From Vitis vinifera (lineage: Eukaryota; Streptophyta; Magnoliopsida; Vitales; Vitaceae), in assembly GCF_030704535.1 (NCBI RefSeq), contig NC_081823.1, forward strand, positions 404,501 to 468,500: DNA of 64,000 nucleotides. The letters run 5' to 3'. The translations under genes and the position numbers were made by a program. How positions within the stretch are numbered: the first letter of the stretch is position 1; each line of letters begins with the position of its first letter. This document shows positions 23,840-35,367 of this stretch, in pieces. The notes under the pieces are model-generated. The model was not told the origin of the DNA. It was given only the letters and a program-made list of their open reading frames with translations, and ran no database searches.

Positions 23840-25970
23840 CTCTGGGTCATTTATATCGATCGGTCATTGTCTTGTCAGTTAGAGTCGGGGTCGCACCTAT
23901 ATCGATCGATCATCATCCTATCAGTTTGAGTTTGAGTTGGGGTCGCACCTATATCGATCGGTCACCATCTTATCAGTTTGAGTTTGAGTCGGGGCCACAC
24001 CTATATCAATCGACCATTTCCTTGTCATGTCAGTTCAGTTTCTGGGACCGCACCTATATCGATCGGTCATCATCCTATCAGTTTGAGTTTGAGTCGGGGT
24101 CGCACCTATGTCGATCAGTCATCATCACGTTAGTTCAGTTTCTGGGACCACACCTATATCGATCGGTCATTGTCTTGTCAGTTAGAGTCGGGGCCGCACC
24201 TATATCGATCGGTCATCTCCTTGTCATACCAGTTTGTGTTTCACCTATATCGATCGGTCATCTCCTTGTCATACCAGTTTGTGTTTCACCTATATCAATC
24301 GGCCATCTCCTTGTCATACTAGTTTGTGTCTCTAGGACTGCACCTATATCGATCAACCATCTCTTTGTCATGACAATTCAGTTTCTGAGACCGCACCTAT
24401 ATCGATCGGTCATCATCCTATCAGTTTGAGTTTGAGTCGGGGCCACACCTATATCGATCGACCATTTCCTTGTCATGTCAGTTCAGTTTCTGGGACCGCA
24501 CCTATATCGATCGGTCATTCATCGTGTCAGTCTGAGTCGGGGCCGCACCTATATCAATCGGCCATGTTCCTATCACTTTTCATGTTCACTTTGTGTCGGG
24601 ACCGCACCTATATCGATCGGTCATCATCTTGTCAGTTCGGGTTAGTTTGAGTAGGGGCCGCACCTATATCAATCGGTCATGTTCCTATCACTTTTCATGT
24701 TCACTTTGTGTTGGGGCTGCACCTATATCGATCGACCATTTCCTTGTCATATCAGTTTGTGTTTCTGGGACCGCACCTATATCGATCGGTCATTGTCTTA
24801 TCAGTTAGAGTTCAGGGTCGCACCTATATCGATCGGTCATCTCCTCGTCATATCAGTTTGTGTTTCTAGGACCGCACCTATATCGATCGGTCATCATCCT
24901 ATCAGTTTGAGTTTGAGTCGGAGCCGCACCTATATCGATCGACCATCTCCTTGTCATACCAGTTTGTGTTTTTGGGACCGCACCTATATCAATCGGTCAT
25001 CATTCTATCAGTTTGAGTTTGAGTCGGGACCGTACCTATATCGATCGGCCATCTCCTTGTCATACCAGTTTGTGTTTCTGGGACCGCACCTATATCGATC
25101 GGTCATTGTCTTGTCAGTTAGAGTTCAGGGTCGCATCTATATCGATCGGCCATCTCCTTGTCATATCAGTTTGTGTTTCTAGGACCGCACCTATATCGAT
25201 CGGTCATTCATCGTTTCTTGTCAGTTTATTTTTTGGGACCGTACTTATATCAATCAGTCATTTGTCATGTCAGTTTGAGTTTGAGTTTTGGAGTCGGGAC
25301 CGCACCTATATCGATCGGTCATTGTCTTATCAGTTAGAGTTCAGGGCCGCACCTATATCGATCGGCCATCTCCTTGTCATACCAGTTTGTGTTTCCGGGA
25401 TCGCACCTATATCGATCGGTCATTGTCTTGTCAGTTAGAGTTCGGGGCCGCACCTATATCGATCGGCCATCTCCTTGTCATACCAGTTTGTGTTTCTGGG
25501 ACCGCACCTATATCAATCGGTCATCATTTTATTAGTTTGAGTTTTTCGAGTCGGGGCCGCACCTATATCGATCGGTCATTCATCCTATTAGTTTCAGTTT
25601 AGTTTGAGTCGGGACCTCACCTATATCGATCGGTCATCATCTTATCAGTTTGAGTTTGAGTCGGGGCCGCACCTATATCAATTGACCATCTCCTTGTCAT
25701 GTCAGTTCAGTTTCTAGGACCGCACCTATATCGATCGGTCATTCATCCTATTAGTTTCAGTTCAGTTTGAGTCGGGGCCGCACCGATATCAATCGGTCAT
25801 CATCTTATCAGTTTGAGTTTGAGTCGGGACCGCACCTATATCAATCGGTCATCATCTTGTCAGTTCGAGTTTTCGGGGCCGCACCTATATCAATCGGCCA
25901 TGTTCCTATCACTTTTCGTGTTCAGTTTGAGCTAGGACCGCACCTATATCGATCGGTCATTGTTTTGTTA
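23840..25970 (+). repeat. Tandem array, core cacctatatcgatcggtcat, roughly 40 units
   Basis: Units of variable length (roughly 45 to 70 bp) share the core cacctatatcgatcggtcat followed by spacers built from tcagtttgagtttgagtcgg, cttgtcataccagtttgtgt or related words. The core contains the palindromes ATCGAT and CGATCG. Because units lack stops in several frames, long open frames such as 23812-24429 (reading ISIGH and YIDRS over and over) appear, but they follow from repetition and are not genes. The array lies in the 3' part of the LTR element. Confidence 0.92.
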
Positions 25971-26604
25971 GATTGAGTTGAGTCTTGTTCGATTTCGAGT
26001 CACCATCTTTCTTTAGTTTTGGCGTTCAGAGCCATCGTCGTGCATACTCATCCAGGCATTTTGAGTCATCTTGTTTCCCTTCATTTTGGGCGTTTAGAGT
26101 CGTTCTCTTCACCTGATTGCTTGGTGCTTATTGCTTATTCATCATTGCTCTTCTAGACTTCCCCCTTCCACTGCACATGACATAGTTCTTTGAGTTCGTG
26201 ACACATACTTTGGTCATGTTATTGGGCACCCTACACTCAGCATTCTCATATAGCTCACCTAGGGCGGTCTCCTTTGAGCGTAGTCTTTTCTATACTCCAG
26301 GGTGGTTCGACCGTTACTCATCTTTGATATGGTTTTTCGAGTCATTTTTGGAGACATCTTAGAGGGAGCCTAGGTCCTTAGTGTAGCTTCAGAGGCGCTT
26401 TGAGACATCATTTTTTTCTTTTAGGATTAGAGCCTTTACGTTCGCCTATTGGCCTTAGTGAGTTCATGTTTCACTAGTGTCCCATTGGGGGTCTCCTCAG
26501 TTCTTCGGTAGAGTTCACTTCATGCCACTCACTATTCACACTATCTTTTCATTCTGGTGTTCATATTTCTTACACTCATGAACTCTACCGAAGATGGGCA
26601 TAAT
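25971..26604 (+). other. 3' untranslated end of the LTR element with polypurine-tract region
   Basis: Non-coding sequence leads to the 3' LTR. The last bases before the LTR, gaagatgggcataat, include a short purine run (gaagatggg) that may serve as the polypurine tract, though weak compared with usual tracts. Confidence 0.5.
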
Positions 26605-28327
26605 TGTAGACCCCCGTTTGGGATTTATTATACCTCATTTTTCCTACAGCTCATCTTTGTAGGGGGAAGGCTCTCAAGGTGCCACATGCTGTCTCTTGAT
26701 TGACTGGTAAGGAATCACAATAGTGCTTTTGAAGAAGCAACCAAAAGGCGACACTTGGCAAGGAATCTGCTGGAGCGTATTCTTTCTGTTATGGAGAGGG
26801 CCAGTTGCCAAAAGTGGGGGACCTATTTTCTTCAAGCTAGCTACATGAAACACGTGCCGAAGCAGCTGACCGTGGCCATGGCGTTAGTTGGGATGGTGAC
26901 CAGCTGAGTAAGGAATATGAGAGCAGTTGGGAAAGAAAAGAAAGAGAGAAAGAAAAGGAAAGGAGGGAGAACGAGAGGAGGGGAGGGGAGTTCGAAGAGT
27001 AGCCTTTGGAAAAAAGGTCCTGATTTGGGCATCTTCCAAGAGGGGTCATAAAAACAGGGCTCGAAGTCAGGTGAGCTTCCATCTGCGAGGAAGCTTTTCA
27101 GGTATGGACCCTGTTCATTATCTTCTCTATTTTGTTTTTGGATATCGATAAGATTCTATTTTGGTGTTTGGATGCGAGCATTGGAGATTTTATTATGTTC
27201 TTATGGAATCTGGGTTTGTTTGCCTCCATGTTGTGCTTGATTTCTAACTTGGCTTTCAACTTGTTTACACCGACTATTTTAAACTGCTCTCCTCTGTTTC
27301 TCGATTGTTTGCTGGTTATCCTCTATGCCTGGAGTATACTTACTCATTCTCTCTGTTCTGGAAAATTTTGAGAGAAGATTCATCACATGCTTTTGATTTG
27401 TGGGGTCGTGCCTGCATTTCTTTTTATTTATTTATTTATTTATCATTCCACCCGGGGAAGAATTCTGTCCGCCGACATCCCACCTTCTCCGGATGTCTCA
27501 CATCCGGAATTCTGTCCGGCCGACGTTCCACCTTCTCTGGATATCTCACATCCGACGCCTGACGCCGGATGGGAGAGGAGGACAATCCAGATTCCCCGGA
27601 CAGCTTGGCTCGTCAGACGCTCACGATTCGTCGGATCCATTTCCGCCCGCAATCTTCTGCTCCTCTTGATTTTAATAAGCATGAATGTTATTTTTTTCAT
27701 AATTCCGGAATAATGAAATTTGTGATATTAATTCATGTAATATAAATCGGCCTTTGGTGGGGGCCCAACATATGTGATTTCCTTATGATTGATTGATTGT
27801 TTGTTTGATTTAATTGTCATGCATGATTGATTTATCTTGCTCTATGACATGCTCAAAATTATTCCTTAATTGTGCTCTAACCTCACTTCACGATAGCGCT
27901 TCATGGATCACTGCCCAGGTACGCATCCACATCCGCTCTGGTCATTTTCGGTATGCATGTTTAGATTCTCTCGTGTGCATGATCACTCCGAGTATTCATT
28001 GATTCCCTCATCAATTGTCATGATTGCTTCATTTTATTAGTAGAGACCCGACTTTAGGGACTTAGAGGGGTGCTACGGTTTCTACCGTACCTTCTTGATA
28101 AGTAACCTGACCCATGAACCCGATCCGGGTTTTCGTAGACCACCTTTTCCAAATAAGGAGTCACACTTAGGGTTTTTCTTTCTTATTTTGTTTACCCTTT
28201 TAAAAATAAAACAAAAATAAGTGGCAACTCCAAATCAATTTTTCTTAATCAATAAAGATCATTTTTCAAATTAAAATCGAGCTTGCCATCGAGTGGGAAA
28301 CGCATGAGCCGAAATGCGGGGACCACA
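26605..28327 (+). repeat. 3' long terminal repeat (1723 bp)
   Basis: It starts TGTAGACCCC and ends GGGACCACA, followed directly by the CATAC target duplication. It keeps an approximately 40-bp segment near 28220 that the 5' LTR lacks. Confidence 0.9.
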
Positions 28328-28332
28328 CATAC

Positions 28333-28617
28333 TTATGATATAAATTAAAAAAAGAAATATTAAAGACAAAATATATTTTATCAAAATTCTTATGTTTCTT
28401 TAAATTTATTTATTTTATAAATTAAATAATTTACAATTGTGTTTATTTTTTATTGATTTTTTTTTAGCTTTCTTGGTACTTTGTAAGGAGTTTTTGAAAC
28501 CATGACACCACATTGACATAAAATTTAAAAATTTAAATAAAATGGAACAGTACATTTTATTATTATTAAATTTGCGAGGAAGCATTTGAAATAATTTAAT
28601 TAAATAAAAAATAAATA
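28333..28617. other. AT-rich spacer right of the LTR element
   Basis: AT-rich low-complexity sequence with no recognisable gene or element. Confidence 0.45.
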
Positions 28618-28865
28618 TATATTTGGGAAAACTGTGTTTTGGCCCGCCCATTTGGGCCTAATAGCTTTTTCATAACCCAACTTTCCATAACCCAAAATAT
28701 GTCCACCGTTCCCAAAAAAAATATAATTTTCATGCACTATCCACTGTTTATAATTTAATTTCCAAAGTTACCCCTCCAGCCTTCCATGTCAGCAGCCATC
28801 TCCTTATCCGTGTAAGCACGGGAAGTTGTGTTTTTAATAATGGAACACAAAAATATTAAGCTTTA
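28618..28865 (+). repeat. Dispersed promoter-like repeat, copy A
   Basis: The segment gggaaaactgtgttttggcc, the cataacccaactttccataa block and the ccatgtcagcagccatctcc block are shared in the same order with 31653-31890 and, inverted, with 45128-45356. It contains ggcccgcccatttgggcc, an imperfect inverted pair of GGCCC/GGGCC (site II-like motifs). A 5'UTR-like stretch (aaacccacgacccgactc, ctagtctctcctttt) and a possible donor (atcgcag, gtgagttt near 29020) follow, so it may drive a transcript to the right. Confidence 0.6.
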
Positions 28866-29138
28866 GAGTTAGCATTTGCAAAACCCACGACCCGACTCAA
28901 AAATTTGGGGAAACGCTCTGACTTCCTCGCTTTTTGCCCTAGTCTCTCCTTTTGCCTGCATTTTCATGGGTGGTTTCTGGAATCGGCGGTGGAGCTTCGT
29001 CTTCCTTTTGGAGTAATCGCAGGTGAGTTTCCATTTAACAATTTGTTTGGCTGTTGAGAAAAAATTTGGGGTAAATGTTGTTTTGCATTGTTGACGAGCT
29101 GTCCAAGCTTTTTGATTTTTTTTTTTTTTTTTAAACAT

Positions 29139-29470
29139 AAGATGCTATTTCGTAATCTGATTACGATTTGCAAGCAAAGGTGGTATTTTTCTGGCTGGCT
29201 CAAAAATCGTGGGTTTAGGGTTTTAGAAATTTAATTCCAATGGCACAATAAGATGCTATTTGGTAATCTGACCACAACTTCCAGGCAAATGTGGTATTTT
29301 TGAGCCTGGTTCAAAAATCGTGGGTTAGGGTTTGTGAAATTTAATTCCAATGGCACAATAAGATGCTATTTGGTAATCTGATCACGATTTGCAGGCAAAG
29401 GTGGTATTTTTCAGCCTGGCTAAAAAATCGTGGGTTTAGGGTTTGTGAAATTTAATTCAAATGGCACAAA
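29139..29470 (+). repeat. Three tandem copies of a ~111-bp unit with telomere-like motif
   Basis: Units start aagatgctattt(c/g)gtaat at 29139, 29250 and 29360, and each includes caaaaatcgtgggttta(gg) and aaatttaattc(c/a)aatggcac. The ttagggttt core resembles the plant telomere repeat TTTAGGG and the telo-box. It lies in what looks like the first intron or leader of a transcript beginning near 28.9 kb. Confidence 0.8.
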
Positions 29471-31652
29471 AGCAAAGAGACCCTAGATCCAGAAAACAGA
29501 GGGAGAGAAAAAAAACACAACTTTCCCTATATATTAGATGAGTGTCTCCCAACTCCCATCCCACTCTAAGAGAGAACTTATCGCCAAACAGGTCCCTTTT
29601 CTTTTATTTTCCTTTATTTTCTGGTTATTTTCGATTGTCTGTGACCTTTTAACTTTCTCTTTTTAGTGTAAGTTTTGTAGAATGTGAAACTTATTTCTGA
29701 TTCTGGTGTTTTGCACCTTGTATTATAACCTTTCGATTGATAAGATTATGCGAGTATTTGTGTGACTTTTTCAATGTTTTTATGGTACTCGGATTGCATA
29801 GTTAAGTTTCAATTAGGTTTTAAATTTTCTATTTCAGAATGGACATTTGAATTTCTGATAGAGCTCTTAAATTGGCCTGAAATACCTCTTTTACCTAGAG
29901 CTTTACTAGATTCCAATGTTTTTCATGGTGTATTCTATATGGAGGTGAAAATGGATTTCCATTCTCTGATTTTTTAATTTTTTATTTTTCTTTGTGATTT
30001 CCTTTTATGCTATGCTGGAAAATTTTGCATGATGATGCTGAGAAAAGAATGCTTGCTTATTTTTTTGTTCTAATTTTTCCTACGTCCAAGTTGCATTGGA
30101 CTTAAGTGAAGATGAAAAACAACATCTTCAGAATTTGGAAGATGAAGAAGGCAGGTATTAATAGATGTTATCTTCACTTTTGGCTTATTCTGTAATTTAC
30201 TATAAGCATTTGTGAAATTCTTCTTTCACTGTTAGAAGTACCTTGAGCCGTCTATTAATGGTTGTGTTAGAAAGGGTGTCATGAACTTACCTTATGTTTG
30301 GTTCTTGGAAAGTAATAAGAAAAGGAAAGGAAAAAATGCTAGTGAAAATGGTTTTCTCATGTTTGGGTACCATGTGAAAGATGAAGAAAAGAAAAATGAA
30401 AGAAAAGGGTTGGGGTGGTGGTGGTGTCCATTTTCCTTAACAAAAAATGAGGAAAGTTAGTGGAAATTACATTCTTTAGCAATTTAAGTTTCTTTCCTTC
30501 AACTTTTCAATGGACAATCAAATAAAAGAAAACTTTTATAATTTTTTCTTATATTTCTCTGCTCTTTTTTTTTTCCTTAAAACTTTCCAGAAACAAAACA
30601 TAGGCTTAGCTTATATGGTTAGAAGTCGAATATAGCTGTAACAGTTATGATATTGAGAAGCTACAGATTGCTGATCTAGTGTGGTGGTTCCAAACATTTA
30701 TTCATGTTATGGATTTGTTAAAGTTTGTGTTCAAAAATATTTCATGCTTCATAGGTGTTCTATCCTGTTTGTATTTCTCGAATCTAGCCACCTTTCATAA
30801 ATTTCATTTTCATGTTAGTGAAACATATTTCTTGTGCTTGTATATCTATTATTCCATCCATTGTTAGACAAAAGTATATGGCATCCAGTATTTTGGTACT
30901 GTATTAATGGAATACTATAATTAAAATACCAACACTAACTTGTTTAAGTATTTAACTCTTCTATCATGCTTCGATATTTTTTTCTCTCGTTTAATGTCAT
31001 TGCCTTTATTAGTTCTGGTCTCCTGTATCCCCTTGACATTTATGCTATTTTGGGATAAATTGAATGGTGGAAAGTGGTATAGGACTTGTTAGAATGTACC
31101 AAGATATTTGTGGATACCTGAGCTCTCAAAACTTTCCTGAGGTTAGAAGGGAGTAAGATTTTAGAATCTTTCGAGTTTAAGCTTGATTCCTAAGGGCCTA
31201 AAGGCTAATGAAAGAGAGGAACTCTGTTAATGGAATTTAAATTACTCAATCTTATCCCTGGAGGTGTCTTCCAAAAAGTCTCATGAGCAACAAACTGTGG
31301 CTGCTCAAGATGTAGACAGGTGGGCTTATCAAGCAACATGTCTCCTCTTCAATGTTCTTAATCGCTTAAGTCATGTGAACTAATGACCCCAATATTTGTA
31401 TATGCAGTTTCACTATATTGTGTCAACAATTCTTAAATTCTCCAAAAAAATAAAAATAAATTCAAATATCCATCTTTGGGTAATTTTGCATTATTAATAA
31501 TAGGTCACTGACCCTTTTCCTAATGGGTAATGAGGTCTTTAAGTAAAAACTGGGGACTTTACACAGGCTACCCTGTTGTTTAGAACATAGCCCCCCACCT
31601 CTCCCCCTCCCCCTCCACTCTTTTTTTTTCCTTTCTTTTTCTTATGATACAA
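29471..31652 (+). other. Possible intron/exon region of an unidentified transcript
   Basis: A TATA-like ctatatatta lies near 29530. At 30091-30154 a 64-bp exon-like stretch reads ALDLSEDEKQHLQNLEDEEG between an AG acceptor (cgtccaag) and a GT donor (gcag, gtatta). I do not recognise the protein. The rest is T-rich with a MITE-like insert at 30288-30607. No complete gene can be built from the sequence alone. Confidence 0.3.
30288..30607. mobile_element. MITE-like element, family 1 (copy 2)
   Basis: The left end is CTTATGTTTGGTTCTTGG and the complement of the right end is GCCTATGTTTTGTTTCTGG, the same terminal motif as at 14064-14392. The interior also carries ttttctcatgtttgg near 30352, matching 14127 in the other copy. 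Confidence 0.6.
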
Positions 31653-31890
31653 TATAGGGAAAACTGTGTTTTGGCCTGCCCATTTGGGCCTAATAGCTTT
31701 TTCATAACCCAAGTTTCCATAACCCAAAATATGTCTACTGTTGCCGAAAAAATTATCCTTTTCATGCACTATGTACTGTTTATAATTTCATTTCCAAAAT
31801 TACCCCTCCACATCCATGTCAGCAGCCATCTCCCTCTCCATGTCACGGGTTGTGCTTTTAATAAATAAACACAAAAATCTTAAACAAGTT
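31653..31890 (+). repeat. Dispersed promoter-like repeat, copy B
   Basis: Same order of blocks as copy A, with ggcctgcccatttgggcc near 31673. It is followed by a 5'UTR-like sequence (gacccgactctgaaatttgg) that is itself duplicated in tandem. Confidence 0.6.
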
Positions 31891-31899
31891 AGCAAAACC

Positions 31900-32335
31900 C
31901 AAGCAAGACCCGACTCTGAAATTTGGGGAAACCAGGTTAGGGCAAAAGGAGAGAAGTCACAGAGAGTCCTTAGCTTCTTTCTCTTCTCTCTCTTTTCTCT
32001 CTGTTGTGTGAATTTCTCAGCGAAAAATCGAAAGCTTGTAAGCTGTAATCGATTGACGTGTGTCTCCATACTACTGATCCGCAAATTTCTTCAGATAAAG
32101 CCCACACAACACTCGACTCTGAAATTTGGGGAACCCAGGTTAGGGCAAAAGGAGAGAGAGTCACAGAGAGTCCTTAGCTTCGCTCTCTTCTCTCTCTTTT
32201 CTCTCTGTTGTGTGAATTTCTCAATGAAAAATCGAAAGCTTGTAAGCTGTAATTGATTCACGCGTGTCGCCGTACTACTGATCCGCAAATTTCTTCAGAT
32301 AAAGCGATTTCATCTCCAGGTTCTCGCCTTCATTT
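31900..32335 (+). repeat. Tandemly duplicated 5'UTR-like block
   Basis: The block from cgactctgaaatttgggg to actgatccgcaaatttcttc occurs at about 31909-32096 and again at about 32114-32302, with few differences. It is CT-rich (ctcttctctctcttttctct) as plant leaders often are. A third partial copy lies at 33667-33740. It may be the leader of the RPA1-derived locus or of an unknown gene; no start codon with a long frame follows. Confidence 0.7.
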
Positions 32336-35300
32336 AGAGATTTCCACTCTGTTATGAGCTCTCTTACACTATTCAAGTTAGATTCGCTTTCTAGTCCTTT
32401 TAGCTTCTGTTTGGTTGCTCAGAAAACTGAGGTAAATGAGGAAAATATGAGGCGAAACTTATATGATTATTTTTTTTTGTATTGTTGTTGGTTTCTTTGC
32501 AATGAAAGAGAGCAAATTTTTAGGCGCAGCTGTAAATCTCGAGCTTTGTTCTTTATTCCCGGTTTTTTTCTTCCGGCGACCACACGAACGAACGATAAAT
32601 ATGTACATTTTTTTGTATTCTTTACTTGGTCTTTCCTGATTACTATTTTTGTTTGGTAATTTTTTTCATTGATTTCATGCATCTGGAACAATTCAGTGCA
32701 CATAATTTAGGTTTCTGGCCTAATTTTTGGGATTTAGGTTCTCTTGAGATTGACGATTAATTAGTGTTTTTATTTTGAATTGCAATTTAGAACCCGAGGA
32801 AAGCTGAATTTCTGAACTTCTGTTGTGTGATTAGATGCTTAGTTTGTGACATGAGTGATTTTCTCGAATACCTATGTAATTTCTGCTCTGTGGGATGGTT
32901 GATTTTGTTTGACCTTGATTGAATTTTTAAACTCTTTTTTCGCTCTTGGATTTGGTTCTTGAGGTAAGATAAAGTTGTGGGTATGTTTTTATTTTATTTG
33001 TTTTTGTGTTCTTTTAATAAAAGCTTGCTGTTTTTATGTTGGGTGTTTGTTTATTAATGTTTTTTTAGCACTTTCTGTGGATTGATTGATTGTAATCCTA
33101 ATTTTCTGTGCTTCTTCTAATTTTTTTTGTTTTTTTTTCCTGGGTTTTTTGGTTTAATTCGTTCAAGGGTTTTGTTTAAAGGTGGTAAGGAGCAGATTAT
33201 ATAAGCCTATAAGCATGTATTCAAAGGTGGTTGGATTGAGGAAAGCTGAACTTATGAACTTTTGTTGTGTGATTAGATGCTTAGTTTGTGACATGACTGA
33301 TTTTCTCGAATATCTATGTAACTTCTGCTCTGTGGGATGGTTGATTTTGTTTGACCTTGATTGAATTTTTAAACTCTTTTAAGTTAAATGTTAATGGAAA
33401 CTGATGCAAACCCTAATGAGTAGGTGTGGCAATATGAGCTATTGGGAATTAGGACATGTTTGGGAGACAAAGTTGGAGAATTCAAGAACAGATGCCAGAG
33501 GCAGTATAAGCTATTTGAACCAAAACCCACCTCTCCTGCCACCTAGAGAGCTGTTTTTTTTTTTTTTTTTTTAAATTAAGTTTATAATTTGTTTTTCCTT
33601 TTTTTAATGCATAGAGCTTCACATCAAACAGCAAATAAGGTTTTCTTACTTTGTGCCAAATGGAGGGTCCTTAGCTTCTCTCTCTTCTCTCTCTTTTCTC
33701 TCTGTTGTGTGAATTTCTCAGTGAAAAATTGAAAGCTTGGGTTCTTATCCATCTTAATTTTTATTAAATGAAAACCGTGGGTTGGGTTCAATCACTGCTA
33801 CCATTGGACTATGATACTCTTTGATAAGATATATTTATTTTAAATTTGTTAAGGTTCATCATTACAAAAATACAATTTTAATTATCTAATTTGAAATTAT
33901 ATGCTGTAATTTTATTCAGATTTGTTTATATTAGCTACGAGATTATTTCTTCCTGGTTCTTGATTCTCAAAAGTTGTCTTAAATGCTTATTATGTTGCCA
34001 CTTGTCATAACCCTTGATACTTGGTTCAAGTAGCAAAGTGTTGGGGTGGGATGCTGGTAGGTTTCCAATTTCATTTTCAGGGGAGGAAAAAATTGTTACC
34101 TATATAAAATGTTTATTTTGTTGTGATACTTATTTACAAACATAAGTGACTTTAACTTCTTCCTGTTAAAACATACAAGAAGAAACCTATGTTATTTACA
34201 ATAAGCATTAATGATTTTTAGCTTTTTCATTATGTATTGTATGTCAGCTTTGAAATTTCTGCCCTGTCCCTTCTTCTTTTCCCATTCTCAACTTCTCATT
34301 GTTGGATTACAGATATATATGGACTGTTTGCAAAAGGCAAGATTCCAACATTCATAGATTACTTGGGAACTGTTGTTGAGGTATTTGCTTTTTCCTATGT
34401 TGCTGCTTATTTGTTCTCTGTATGTGTGTCTATGTCTCTGTCTATCTTTTTCTTGGTAGAACATCAAGCGAATCTAGGGTAAAACAATAATTATTGTGAT
34501 GTTTCTGCAATCATCTTTTCTTTATAACCGTGGAACTATTATTAGCTGTTATGTACATGTTATGTTCACTACGACACTAACTTCACTTTCCGAGACCATG
34601 TAATCATCACTATGTTTGTGGCATTGTTGCTGAGAATATATTTAGGTTGGAGATTTTTTTGACTAATTGGCATACGATAACAAGTATGCTTTTGTTTCTA
34701 GTCCACACCCTTTCCATGTTTTAAATTGATTTCTAAACCTTGTAACACAAAATTAATGCATTTTTTAATTAATTTCTAACTCTTGTAGCTTAAGTGTTAG
34801 CAATTCTGTTGTGGTACAATTTAGGAATTATTATTGCATTGGTTAGAAGCTAGGCACTCAGGCATTTTATGGATATTGGTCATTTTTTTTCTCTCCTCTG
34901 TAAACAAATAACTATGAAGTTAATCCTCTTTAACTGATACTTTCTCTTCTAGTTGTTGCTGGATAGAGATTGTTATTGAGACTTGAGAGCTTTAATCTTA
35001 ATTGATGGAGATTTTAATAAAAATTCCCTTTGCGTTTTACAGTATCTTTTGACGTTGTTGGGCTGTGGAAGCTTGCTAACTTGTGAAACAATAAACAGAG
35101 AACATTTCACTTAGCTCACCAAAGCTTTAATTATGACTACTTAGGGTTGGATACATGGCTTCTTTTTCACATTTCATCTTTATCTATGAAGAATTTGTTC
35201 AGAAGTTTCGCATTTTGTATTTAAACTGTAGGAATATCATTGGTTTGGTTAAAGATATCTTTCTAGGAAAATATTTGTGTCTTTTTATATAATTAACTTT

Positions 35301-35359
35301 ACACAGACAACTGGGGAAGGTCTATTAAATATCAAAAGGAGCTATAAAAGTAGCCAACA
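32336..35359 (+). other. Intron-like, T-rich region with an internal duplication and one exon-like stretch
   Basis: About 32800-32930 and 33235-33385 are near-identical (both hold gattagatgcttagtttgtg and ctgtgggatggttgattttg). At 34313-34380 an exon-like stretch between ttacag and gtattt reads IYGLFAKGKIPTFIDYLGTV. I do not recognise the protein and it is not part of RPA1 as I know it. The rest shows nothing clear. Confidence 0.35.
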
Positions 35360-35367
35360 AGCAGTTT

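Larger units (their letters stand above)
15111..28327 (+). mobile_element. Non-autonomous LTR retrotransposon, 13.2 kb, Tat/Ogre-like features
   Basis: The 5' LTR is 15111-16794 and the 3' LTR 26605-28327, both starting TGTAGACCCC and ending CCACA. The element is flanked by CATAC at 15106-15110 and 28328-28332, a perfect 5-bp target duplication. Just inside the 5' LTR, AAATGGCGACTCCACTGGGG fits a primer-binding site; I believe it complements the 3' end of a tRNA-Arg, as in Ty3/gypsy Tat/Ogre elements. No protease, reverse transcriptase, RNase H or integrase motif was found in any frame of the 9.8-kb interior, so it must be mobilised by a relative's enzymes. The interior carries tandem arrays at 22390-23800 and 23840-25970, as reported for the 3' non-coding part of Tat-lineage elements. 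The LTRs are very similar by eye, so the insertion is fairly young. Confidence 0.88.

Noticed and set aside
23812..24429. Open frame of 205 codons rich in YIDRS/ISIGH repeats, with similar frames through 25976
   Set aside because: It results from stop-free tandem units read in frame; several overlapping frames are equally open, and no protein family matches.
31539..32288. Short frames over the promoter-like repeat and duplicated leader
   Set aside because: CT-rich leader sequence without codon bias or family similarity; opposite strands are equally open.
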